From Ruminococcus sp. UBA3855 (GTDB lineage Bacteria > Bacillota > Clostridia > Oscillospirales > Ruminococcaceae), in assembly GCA_002392545.1 (NCBI GenBank), contig DGHF01000132.1, positions 3,462-11,554 of the forward strand: a DNA stretch of 8,093 nucleotides. The letters run 5' to 3'. The notes under the pieces are model-generated. The model saw only the letters and a list, made by a program, of their open reading frames with translations, did no database searches and was not told the DNA's origin. Shown here one piece after another: positions 1-6,176 of this stretch (position 1 is the first letter of the stretch; every line of letters starts with the position of its first letter). A program made the translations under genes and the position numbers.

Positions 1-2201
1 TTTTCAACCTTCAGATAGAAGTCGCCAGCCTCCTGCAAGCTCTGTTCAAGCTTCTTGTATTCGTCAGCAGAAATCTTATCCTTGTTGTAAGCGAGGGACA
101 TAGTACCCAAGCTTGCCAAAGTACCCCAAGTGAAAGATGTAGGTGAACCCTTATTTTCACCACCAACGAGGTTAGTTGTTACTGTGAATGCCTCCGGATA
201 TGCCTTGAGGTCATCATAGTATTCAGCATCGCCAGTTGTGAGGTAGAGTTCGCAAGCAGCCCAGTAGAATTCATCAGTTACCTGAGTATCGCCGTAAGGG
301 CCACCACCCTTGTTATGGTCGAGCGGTGCAAAGTAAGAATACTTGCCGTCCTTGAGTTCAGCAGCGTCCTTAGCTTCTGCGTAGATGCTGCCATAGTTAG
401 AAACATACAAATCCTTAGCAGCCTTGTAGTTCTTGATAGCAGCAGCCTTGTAAGTAGCAGCACTGGAATCGCCAGCCTCTTCCAGCAGACGTGCCAACTG
501 TGCCAGAGCAGCAGCAGAGTTCAGAGTAGCTGCATAAGTAACCGGCTTGATGATACGAGTCGGGAATACAGTTGTCTGTACCTTCTCATCACCCTCAGAG
601 GTATCATAAGGCATTACACCGAGAGCAGTCCACTTGTAGTCATGCATCTTGTGATATACCATACCGTCATCACGGGTCATCTTCATGAAGAAGTCAGCTT
701 CCCACTTCAATTCATCCAGAATGTCAGGTGTGCCATTGCCGGATTCAGGAATGTTAATGAAGTCTGCGCCTTCCTTGAACTTTTCAGGGTTACGCTCGTA
801 AGCATTAGCCAGTGTCCACATGGAAACACCGCCGTTTACAACATACTTACCATAGTCACCAGCATCATACCAACCGCCGGAAACGTCCTTTGTACCGTTG
901 CTGGAATATCTGCTCTTGATTTCAGCGTTTGTCTTTTCTGTGTAAAGGAATACCCACTCATCAGTGATATAAGCTTCATCCGGCTTATGACCAGCCTTAC
1001 GAGTCAGAGCGGACTTGCTGTCATTCTGACCAGCATTCTGAATGTACTGTTCTTCAATATCGATACCAGAACGGTTCAGATAGTAGTAGTTCAGAGAGTC
1101 GCCGAGCAGGTTGCCGTAAATATCATTGCCAACAGTGAACTTCACGGACTTGCCACCAGCAGTCAGTGTATATTCACCAGGGGTTGTAATCTTAGAGAAA
1201 TCAATAATCTGTGCATATTCCCAAGCACCTTCATCATAGATGGTTGCACTTGCAGTACCAGACAGATTCTCAGGGCCAGTTACTTCCCAAGAAACAGGAG
1301 CTGCGCCTTTTTCAACAAGGATAGTAGCTCTCTTTTCCAGAGCGGGGAAATAACCCAGCTGGTTGACTGTCAGACCAGTTTTTTCTGCTTCCGGCTCAGC
1401 CTGATATACATTGCCATCGTCACCCATATCAATCAAAGCGAGGTTATCGAACTTAACAATTGTACCAGCAGGGAAGCAGATAAAGTTAGTATACTGACCA
1501 TCACCACCGAAATGGAATGTCCACTCAACAGTCTGCTTGCCTTCCGGATGTGAATCAATATTGTTCATGAAGGACTTGTCAATGTAGAATTCCCATGCAT
1601 AAGTTGTCCACTTCTTAGCAGGAATCTCGTCAGCCTTCCACTTGTCCCAGCCTTCATAATACTTAACATCCCAGTTATTCTGGTCACTGGTTGTTTCGTT
1701 ACCACTAACAGTGGAAGCACTTCTTAAAGCATCTTCCAGTTCGGACTGACTCATACCTGGCTTGTATTCCATGTTCAGCTTGTTACCATTGTTATGCCAA
1801 TATTCAGCATCATCATTGGAAACGTCGCCGAGTTTTGCATAAGCATGACCAGAATTGGTAGCATAGATAGAATAGGTCAGACGGTACTTGTTGCCATAAG
1901 TAATGCTCAGGTTTCTGTGGCGGAACTGGCAGTCCCATCTGTCTTCACCACCGTTGGAAGCACCACCGGGGTTCTTAATCAGGATGGAATAAACACCGTC
2001 ATTGATGTTGAATGCCATCTCACCAGTACCATTTTCGCAGACATGCCAAGGCAGACCTGCGCCGCCTTCGAATGTGCCTTCACCGGTCATCATTCCTGCG
2101 TTTGCAGTGATAGCAGCAAGAGAGCTTGCAGAAGCAGAAGCTACCATTGCAAGGGTAGCGATACCAGCTGTCAATCTCTTGCTCAATTTTGTTTTGCGCA
2201 T
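1..2201 (-). CDS. Secreted CBM4 / Ig-like / GH9 cellulase, C-terminus cut by window edge
   Basis: This is a glycoside hydrolase family 9 cellulase that should cleave beta-1,4-glucan outside the cell. 733 codons are visible and the frame is open through base 1. Residues 1-35 are a signal peptide: basic start MRKTKLSKR, hydrophobic core, probable cleavage after ANA. Residues about 40-260 are CBM4-like (GLPWHVCEN at 49, RWDCQFRHR at 88). Residues about 274-358 are the Ig-like CelD_N domain (LTVNQLGYFP). GH9 begins near 363 with GGWYDAGDYGKY (Asp446 and Asp449 are the DAGD aspartates that activate water), TPDILDE at 491 and TDEFYWAA at 642. The catalytic-acid Glu and any dockerin would lie off the left edge. 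The order matches CbhA/CelK of Clostridium thermocellum, so exo-type action is possible, but this is inference. The ATG at 2201 follows GGGAGG (2216-2211) by 9 bases. Lysines checked are almost all AAG, suggesting high expression. Confidence 0.95.
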   Translation of the reverse strand, partial: MRKTKLSKRLTAGIATLAMVASASASSLAAITANAGMMTGEGTFEGGAGLPWHVCENGTGEMAFNINDGVYSILIKNPGGASNGGEDRWDCQFRHRNLSITYGNKYRLTYSIYATNSGHAYAKLGDVSNDDAEYWHNNGNKLNMEYKPGMSQSELEDALRSASTVSGNETTSDQNNWDVKYYEGWDKWKADEIPAKKWTTYAWEFYIDKSFMNNIDSHPEGKQTVEWTFHFGGDGQYTNFICFPAGTIVKFDNLALIDMGDDGNVYQAEPEAEKTGLTVNQLGYFPALEKRATILVEKGAAPVSWEVTGPENLSGTASATIYDEGAWEYAQIIDFSKITTPGEYTLTAGGKSVKFTVGNDIYGNLLGDSLNYYYLNRSGIDIEEQYIQNAGQNDSKSALTRKAGHKPDEAYITDEWVFLYTEKTNAEIKSRYSSNGTKDVSGGWYDAGDYGKYVVNGGVSMWTLANAYERNPEKFKEGADFINIPESGNGTPDILDELKWEADFFMKMTRDDGMVYHKMHDYKWTALGVMPYDTSEGDEKVQTTVFPTRIIKPVTYAATLNSAAALAQLARLLEEAGDSSAATYKAAAIKNYKAAKDLYVSNYGSIYAEAKDAAELKDGKYSYFAPLDHNKGGGPYGDTQVTDEFYWAACELYLTTGDAEYYDDLKAYPEAFTVTTNLVGGENKGSPTSFTWGTLASLGTMSLAYNKDKISADEYKKLEQSLQEAGDFYLKVE

Positions 2202-2239
2202 TGGATTTACCCTCCCATAAAAATTAGTGAATTCGTTTC

Positions 2240-2277
2240 AGTGCGACTTTTCGCCAGTGCAAGCAGAAAACCGCACT
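2240..2277 (-). other. Leader stem-loop 2 of the CBM4-GH9 mRNA
   Basis: AGTGCGGTTTTC (2277-2266) pairs with GAAAAGTCGCACT (2252-2240), giving about 12 base pairs with one bulged base, one G-U pair and a 13-base loop. It ends about 24 bases before the GGGAGG ribosome binding site, which stays free. No U-run follows. Together with stem-loop 1, most of the 150-base leader is structured. I do not recognise a known riboswitch class. Confidence 0.5.
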
Positions 2278-2297
2278 CCTGCCGATTGGATTCCCTG

Positions 2298-2340
2298 TAA
2301 GAATGTCACGCAGTTTTCACACTGTGTTCATTCATTCTTA
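2298..2340 (-). other. Leader stem-loop 1 of the CBM4-GH9 mRNA
   Basis: In the minus-strand transcript TAAGAATG (2340-2333) pairs perfectly with CATTCTTA (2305-2298). Inside this 8 bp stem a second helix can form (CACAGT with ACTGCGTG, bulging two bases). It begins about 10 bases from the predicted 5' end. No U-run follows, so it is not a terminator. It may stabilise the mRNA or be part of a regulatory leader; the role is inferred. Confidence 0.5.
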
Positions 2341-2357
2341 AAAATCCTATCAAGATT

Positions 2358-2386
2358 ATTATAGTATATCTGTACAAAAAAGTAAA
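2358..2386 (-). promoter_or_regulatory. Probable sigma-A promoter of the CBM4-GH9 cellulase gene
   Basis: On the minus strand a perfect -10 TATAAT (2363-2358) lies 17 bases after TTTACT (2386-2381), which matches 4 of 6 bases of the -35 consensus. The DNA further upstream is A/T-rich. The start of transcription should be near 2351, giving a leader of about 150 bases before the ATG at 2201. The promoter sits after the hairpin that follows the upstream cellulase gene, so this gene is probably its own transcription unit. Confidence 0.7.
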
Positions 2387-2467
2387 GTGTTTTTTGAAAA
2401 TTTGTCACTACTCACAGAATCAGCATTCTTTTTTTGTGCAGATTTACCATTTTTCAAGACGACCTAT

Positions 2468-2498
2468 GGAAAATGCCCCGACAAATCAGGGCATTTCC
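2468..2498 (-). terminator. Probable terminator after the GH9-CBM3c-dockerin gene
   Basis: It lies 17 bases past the stop codon. In the minus-strand RNA, GGAAATGCCC (2498-2489) pairs with GGGCATTTTCC (2478-2468), with one bulged T and a 10-base loop. The U-run is only TTTT and is partly inside the stem, so termination may be incomplete. It separates this gene from the promoter of the next cellulase. Confidence 0.55.
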
Positions 2499-2515
2499 GG
2501 AACAACTGCAATCAA

Positions 2516-4837
2516 TTATGATGCCTTGACAGGCAGAGTCACCAGTTTGACAAGAGATTTCAGAATGTTCATAGCATCTGTATCATTGAGAATTGTGTTC
2601 TCATCAACATCAGCGTTTTTCTCTGATTTAATATCCCCAACACCGAGCAGATACTGATTCAATGCCAGAACGTCAACAATATCAACGTCACCGTCATTAT
2701 CTGCATCACCGTAAATTCCTGTATCTCCGGAAGGAGCAGGCTCTTCCTGCGGTTCGGTAGTGGGGTCGGTTTTGGGTTCAGTCGAAGAAGGTGTCACATC
2801 GGAAGGAGTTGTGCCGTCCGGTTCAGTACCCCAAATGAGAGTATCCCCATCATACATTGTGATATAAGGGGTAACAGCTTCGGGACTCTTCAGCAAATCC
2901 TGACCGCCTTCCTGCAATCCCTGATAGGAATAGTCATTTTCCGGATTCCATGCACCTGCCGGAGCAGTGTCAGCGACTGCAATTCTGATTTGTGCCTCTG
3001 AACGGTGTTCAGACTGTCCGGTTGGCATAACAACAGAACCATCATTGAAAGAAATCTTGACATAATAAGTATTGCCTGTCGAGTCGCCCTCATACTTGAT
3101 AGGTGCAGAGGCGGTGAGTTTGCCCTCATCTCCTGCGTGCTGGTCGTAACCAATAGAAACTTTAATATCATCTACAGAGAGACCAGCTTCCAATACTTCG
3201 GAAACATCAAAGTAATAATTATAGGACAAATCCTTGACAACTCTTGCAGGCCAAGCAGTGTGATTCATTGCCCACAGCTGAATTTGTGTATAGCTTGCCT
3301 GATTCTGCTGGATGACAGCGGAAACTTCGAATTCATTCCATTTGGGAGTTTCCGTTGGCGGGAAGTCTGCGAGAGGTGTTCCGCCCTCGTCGTCAATCAT
3401 TGCACAGAGTAAAGCAGTATAGCCTGCATTGTAGTCAATCGCAACTTCTGTATATTGATACTGTCCAACTTCATCGGTGAAAGTGCCGTCCTTGCTAGGT
3501 CCTCCCTCTAATGCGCCATAGAGAGTATGAGCGTATTCTGTCTGCCATCCCTGAGCATCTTCCTCACTCAGACCGAGAGACTGCCAATGGTCGTCATGGA
3601 TACCGGAAGCGGTTCTGTGGTGGAAGGTTTTGGGGTTATTTTCGCCCATGCCCTGCACATAGCAAAGATTCAGGTCATTATCACCGAAACAATAATCAAG
3701 CTGTTGTTTCGCCCAATTATTGTATTTTTCGGCTTTGGCGGTATCGTCCTTGAATGCAACATCACTCGCCAGTTTTGCCAGCCATGCGGTAGTAGTTACA
3801 TGACGGAGTGCGCCCCATTCCATCAGCCAAGCCAGACCGTCAGGGGTATAAGCGACTTGTTTTCCGCCGTAGCCGTCAATCCAGTATTGCAGATGGTGTT
3901 CAATCTGAGTTTTCCACTCTTCTTTTCCGGTATTCTCGTAGTAGAGGAGGGCAGCACCCTGTAAAGCATCATCCCAGCAGAAACCCCATGTATATTTTCT
4001 TTCTGTAGATTGAGATTCTGTTGCAAGATTTGGGATATACTCGTCACATTTTTCCAGATAGGCATTATCTTGTGTCGCACGGTACAGCCAGTTAGCAGCA
4101 TAGAACAAATCATCAAAATAATCTGTCTGCGGATAATATTGTTTCTGTACACCTTGGTCGTCATTGCTTCTGGTGGTATCAGCCAATTCAAACAGGCTCT
4201 TTGCGTGTTTAAGATAACTTTCTGCGAGAGTCGGGTTTTCTTCTTTAAATACAATAGAGCCCGCAGCCATTGCAGCAGCCATTTGTGAAACGGTAGAAGT
4301 GCTTGTAATGAGGTCAAACGGTCTTGCAGTTTCACCGCTTGTGAGTTCATATTTTCTCATGTAAACTTCCGCACTGCCCCACCACTGGTGGTCAAAACCG
4401 TCACCGATTGTGCCAACAACTGCATCTCCACGGTCACAGCCAGCGACATAATCCAAGCCCCATTGCAAATTGTTCAGATACTTTTCATACAATCCGGCTT
4501 TTTTGAGTGCATCCTTGTATTCAATGACACCCCAAGCCATAATTGCAGCGGTATAAGCATTGGTGAGTGCAAATTTGAAGTGGTCGCCAGCATCAAACCA
4601 ACCCCCTGCGACTTCATCGGTCAGCATAGAATCATCACGCCAAGAAACTTCGTTCCAGTCGGGCAGTTCGCCAGCCTGCTGGACTTCATAGAAAAACAGC
4701 GATTTCTGCAAAGCTTCAGCATAATTGTAATTGCTTTCTGCGTTTGCCGGAATGCTTGTGACAATCTGCTGTACAGGAGCTGTCAAAGCCGTTGCACACA
4801 TTGCCAGACTAGCAATCCAAGCGATAACTTTCTTCAT
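2516..4837 (-). CDS. Secreted cellulosomal endoglucanase: GH9-CBM3c-dockerin
   Basis: This 773-residue enzyme should cleave internal beta-1,4 bonds of cellulose, probably processively because GH9 is joined to CBM3c (the Cel9A/Cel9G layout). Residues 1-33 are a signal peptide, probable cleavage after PANA. GH9 spans about 36-485: GGWFDAGDHFKF (Asp82, Asp85), FHHRTASG at 405 (substrate-binding HHR) and YTEVAIDYNAG, where Glu464 is the likely catalytic acid. CBM3c spans about 497-670. A Thr/Pro/Ser/Glu linker follows (671-706), then a dockerin (708-773) with two calcium-binding repeats starting at Asp711 and Asp743, which should anchor the enzyme to a scaffoldin cohesin. All key catalytic residues are present and no frameshift is seen. 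The ATG at 4837 is preferred to an in-frame TTG at 4843 because GAGAGGGG (4854-4847) ends 9 bases before the ATG but only 3 before the TTG. Codon use is less biased than in the flanking cellulase. Confidence 0.97.
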   Translation of the reverse strand: MKKVIAWIASLAMCATALTAPVQQIVTSIPANAESNYNYAEALQKSLFFYEVQQAGELPDWNEVSWRDDSMLTDEVAGGWFDAGDHFKFALTNAYTAAIMAWGVIEYKDALKKAGLYEKYLNNLQWGLDYVAGCDRGDAVVGTIGDGFDHQWWGSAEVYMRKYELTSGETARPFDLITSTSTVSQMAAAMAAGSIVFKEENPTLAESYLKHAKSLFELADTTRSNDDQGVQKQYYPQTDYFDDLFYAANWLYRATQDNAYLEKCDEYIPNLATESQSTERKYTWGFCWDDALQGAALLYYENTGKEEWKTQIEHHLQYWIDGYGGKQVAYTPDGLAWLMEWGALRHVTTTAWLAKLASDVAFKDDTAKAEKYNNWAKQQLDYCFGDNDLNLCYVQGMGENNPKTFHHRTASGIHDDHWQSLGLSEEDAQGWQTEYAHTLYGALEGGPSKDGTFTDEVGQYQYTEVAIDYNAGYTALLCAMIDDEGGTPLADFPPTETPKWNEFEVSAVIQQNQASYTQIQLWAMNHTAWPARVVKDLSYNYYFDVSEVLEAGLSVDDIKVSIGYDQHAGDEGKLTASAPIKYEGDSTGNTYYVKISFNDGSVVMPTGQSEHRSEAQIRIAVADTAPAGAWNPENDYSYQGLQEGGQDLLKSPEAVTPYITMYDGDTLIWGTEPDGTTPSDVTPSSTEPKTDPTTEPQEEPAPSGDTGIYGDADNDGDVDIVDVLALNQYLLGVGDIKSEKNADVDENTILNDTDAMNILKSLVKLVTLPVKAS

Positions 4838-4846
4838 TGTCAATTT

Positions 4847-4854
4847 CCCCTCTC
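4847..4854 (-). promoter_or_regulatory. Ribosome binding site deciding the start of the GH9-CBM3c-dockerin gene
   Basis: GAGAGGGG on the minus strand, 9 bases before the ATG at 4837. The alternative TTG at 4843 would be only 3 bases away, too close, so the protein should begin MKKVIAW. Confidence 0.75.
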
Positions 4855-4872
4855 AAAAGATAAATTCAACCT

Positions 4873-4896
4873 GTTTACAGCATTCAAGCCGTAAAC
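4873..4896 (-). other. 5'-end stem-loop in the GH9-CBM3c-dockerin leader
   Basis: In the RNA, GTTTACGGC (4896-4888) pairs with GCTGTAAAC (4881-4873): 9 pairs including one G-U, with a 6-base loop. It starts about 6 bases from the predicted transcription start, where such hairpins commonly protect mRNA from decay. No U-run follows. It overlaps the cre-like site, so part of the symmetry may serve a DNA-binding protein. Confidence 0.5.
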
Positions 4897-4903
4897 GATT
4901 ACA
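4890..4903 (-). promoter_or_regulatory. cre-like operator over the GH9-CBM3c-dockerin transcription start
   Basis: TGTAATCGTTTACG matches the CcpA cre consensus TGWAANCGNTNWCA at every fixed position except the last (G for A). The core is a palindrome, GTAA-ACGA-TTAC on the plus strand. It begins 5 bases downstream of the -10 box and covers the predicted start of transcription, where CcpA or another LacI-family protein would repress. The match is seen directly; the identity of the regulator is inferred. Confidence 0.6.
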
Positions 4904-4908
4904 CTTTT

Positions 4909-4937
4909 ATTTTACAATACTTTTACCAATTTGTCAA
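4909..4937 (-). promoter_or_regulatory. Sigma-A promoter of the GH9-CBM3c-dockerin gene
   Basis: A consensus -35 TTGACA (4937-4932), a 17-base spacer and -10 TAAAAT (4914-4909), one mismatch from consensus. An A/T-tract (4938-4956) lies just upstream of the -35 and could act as an UP element. Transcription should start near 4902. The promoter sits about 20 bases past the stop codon of the upstream unknown gene, so the cellulase need not depend on that gene's transcript. Confidence 0.85.
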
Positions 4938-4956
4938 GATTTTTTGTAAAAAAGAA

Positions 4957-5475
4957 TTATCCGCTGTAGCGCAGTTTCTGCAAATCCTTGAATTCATAAT
5001 CCGGCTCTTTGCGGAAAAATAAATTTTTGCGATATTGGGAGTAGTCCGCATTGATGAAATTATAAGTGATAAATTGGTAATACCAACGGCATGAGTATTC
5101 GTAGTCATACACACCACGCTCATTGAATAAAATCCTTCCATATTCATCAGGGAGCAAAATCATTTTGGTATGGTAGAAATCGGAATCATATTTCCCACAA
5201 TAGCCGATTTTATAGGAATTATTTTCCTTTGTGACGGAAATTCTCTGACTGAACGGCTGTGAAAAAGAGGGTTCTTTCAACGTCCCCGAAAATAGACAAT
5301 TACAGTACATTTTTTCTTTTCGCTGGACAAATTCGACAGCATCAAAATAAATTTCCCCTTGTTCGGGTTTTCGTTCGGGAATCGGACAAAATCGCAGACT
5401 TTTGCGGACATTGGCGAAATTCGCATAGCGGACATCTTTGTGATAAGTGACAGTAATTTCCTGAATGAACAGCAT
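4957..5475 (-). CDS. Conserved-looking protein of unknown function, paralogue B (172 aa)
   Basis: I do not recognise the family. It is a clear paralogue of the gene just upstream. The first 29 residues match at 20 positions, including an unbroken YHKDVRYAN (11-19). The C-terminal part from FYHTK (100) to LRY (170) shares about 39 of 70 residues, including WYY (131) and FRKEPD (154). The middle (about 35-85) diverges. No signal peptide or membrane segment is visible, so it is probably cytosolic. It is rich in Tyr, Phe, Arg and Lys, with five Cys (30, 58, 60, 93, 129) that the paralogue lacks. The start ATG follows a G-rich ribosome binding site (AAGGGGGG, 5488-5481), and only 18 bases separate it from the upstream stop, so the two genes are almost certainly cotranscribed. 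Conservation between the copies supports real coding. Confidence 0.85.
   Translation of the reverse strand: MLFIQEITVTYHKDVRYANFANVRKSLRFCPIPERKPEQGEIYFDAVEFVQRKEKMYCNCLFSGTLKEPSFSQPFSQRISVTKENNSYKIGYCGKYDSDFYHTKMILLPDEYGRILFNERGVYDYEYSCRWYYQFITYNFINADYSQYRKNLFFRKEPDYEFKDLQKLRYSG
5418..5446 (-). repeat. 29-base perfect direct repeat, copy in paralogue B
   Basis: It is identical to 5994-6022 and in the same orientation and frame, 576 bases apart. It encodes YHKDVRYAN near the N-terminus of both paralogues. It reflects gene duplication rather than a mobile element. Confidence 0.8.
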
Positions 5476-5493
5476 ATTTTCCCCCCTTGCAAT

Positions 5494-6051
5494 TTATTCA
5501 ACCCTATAGAAACGTTCTTTGGTATAATGCAGATTGTGCAAATCCTCAAAAAGGAAATCGGGTTCTTTCCGATAGAATAATTTCGCCCGATACGCAGAAT
5601 AGGGCGCACTGACAAAATTATAAATGATTGTTTCATAATACCATTCCTCAGTATAACAATAAGTCCCACGTTGGTTATAAATCAATCTGCCGTATTGATT
5701 GGGTCTGACAATGAATTTGGTATGATAAAAGCCCCTGTTTCGCCGTCCGCCATACTGAACGAGATAATTTTCCCCCTCTTTTTTGACGGCGATAATCGGC
5801 GCAAATGGGGTCTGATTGAAACCATCCTCAAAGAAAGCGGATGTGTCATAAGTATTTGATTGGTTGGATGTTTGGCAAAAATTTTCTTTTTCAGGGATTT
5901 GATAAAGGAAAACTTTATGAAACAAAACAGCGTTTTCTTCTGGTGTTTGTTCGGGGAGTTTCCAGAATCTGACAGCTCTCCTTTGATTGGCATAATTCGC
6001 ATAGCGGACATCTTTGTGATAACGGATAGTAATTTTTTGTGCAAATAACAT
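5494..6051 (-). CDS. Conserved-looking protein of unknown function, paralogue A (185 aa)
   Basis: I do not recognise the family. It is the longer copy of the tandem pair, carrying the same N-terminal block (ITIRYHKDVRYANYAN, 7-22) and C-terminal blocks FYHTK (108), QYGR (119), WYY (137), IYNF (143) and FYRKEPD (159), plus a short extra tail (TKERFYRVE). Its middle (about 50-90) is polar, rich in Asn, Gln, Ser and Thr, and unlike its partner. There is no signal peptide, membrane segment or recognisable catalytic motif. The start is well supported: AAAGGAG (6064-6058) lies 6 bases before the ATG. It is first in a two-gene unit, but a terminator-like hairpin ends only a few bases before its ribosome binding site, so how it is transcribed is unclear. 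Its position after gdhA may be chance or readthrough coupling. Confidence 0.85.
   Translation of the reverse strand: MLFAQKITIRYHKDVRYANYANQRRAVRFWKLPEQTPEENAVLFHKVFLYQIPEKENFCQTSNQSNTYDTSAFFEDGFNQTPFAPIIAVKKEGENYLVQYGGRRNRGFYHTKFIVRPNQYGRLIYNQRGTYCYTEEWYYETIIYNFVSAPYSAYRAKLFYRKEPDFLFEDLHNLHYTKERFYRVE
5994..6022 (-). repeat. 29-base perfect direct repeat, copy in paralogue A
   Basis: Partner of the copy at 5418-5446. Perfect identity over 29 bases, including third codon positions, stands out against the divergence of the rest of the two genes. Confidence 0.8.
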
Positions 6052-6068
6052 GATAATCTCCTTTCTTG

Positions 6069-6114
6069 TAAAAACGTAGAAGCCCCCGAACCCTTGACGG
6101 GAATCGGGAGCTTC
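6069..6114 (-). terminator. Strong terminator-like hairpin after gdhA
   Basis: In the minus-strand RNA, GAAGCTCCCGATTCCC (6114-6099) pairs with GGGTTCGGGGGCTTC (6093-6079) around the loop GTCAA. The stem is about 15 pairs, with one bulge and wobble pairs, and TACG then TTTTT (6074-6070) follows. It is 63 bases past the gdhA stop and should end that transcript. Because the ribosome binding site of the next gene begins at 6064, the hairpin could also act as an attenuator. Confidence 0.85.
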
Positions 6115-6176
6115 CTATATTGGAGAGATGATATATTTTCCAACTCAAGCCAAATGATATTGATATTGCTTCTAAA

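Noticed and set aside
315..1553. A 412-codon open frame on the plus strand within the CBM4-GH9 gene
   Set aside because: It is a low-complexity Ser/Cys/Ile-rich translation with no recognisable domain or RBS. The opposite strand encodes a clear CBM4-Ig-GH9 protein in one continuous frame.
2228..2240. cre-like TGAAACGAATTCA in the leader of the CBM4-GH9 gene
   Set aside because: It is one base shorter than the cre consensus and lies about 110 bases downstream of the promoter, so the resemblance is too weak to annotate.
2416..2435. Hairpin AGAAT-CAGC-ATTCT followed by a run of T on the plus strand, resembling a plus-strand terminator
   Set aside because: The stem is only 5 bp and mostly A-T, and no plus-strand gene lies before it. 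It falls in the A/T-rich region upstream of the CBM4-GH9 promoter.
4940..4985. Possible terminator after the second unknown gene (GCAG-AAA-CTGC and CGC-TACA-GCG, then TTTTTT)
   Set aside because: Stems are only 3-4 bp and lie inside the coding end. The T-run is better explained as the A/T tract upstream of the next promoter's -35 box.
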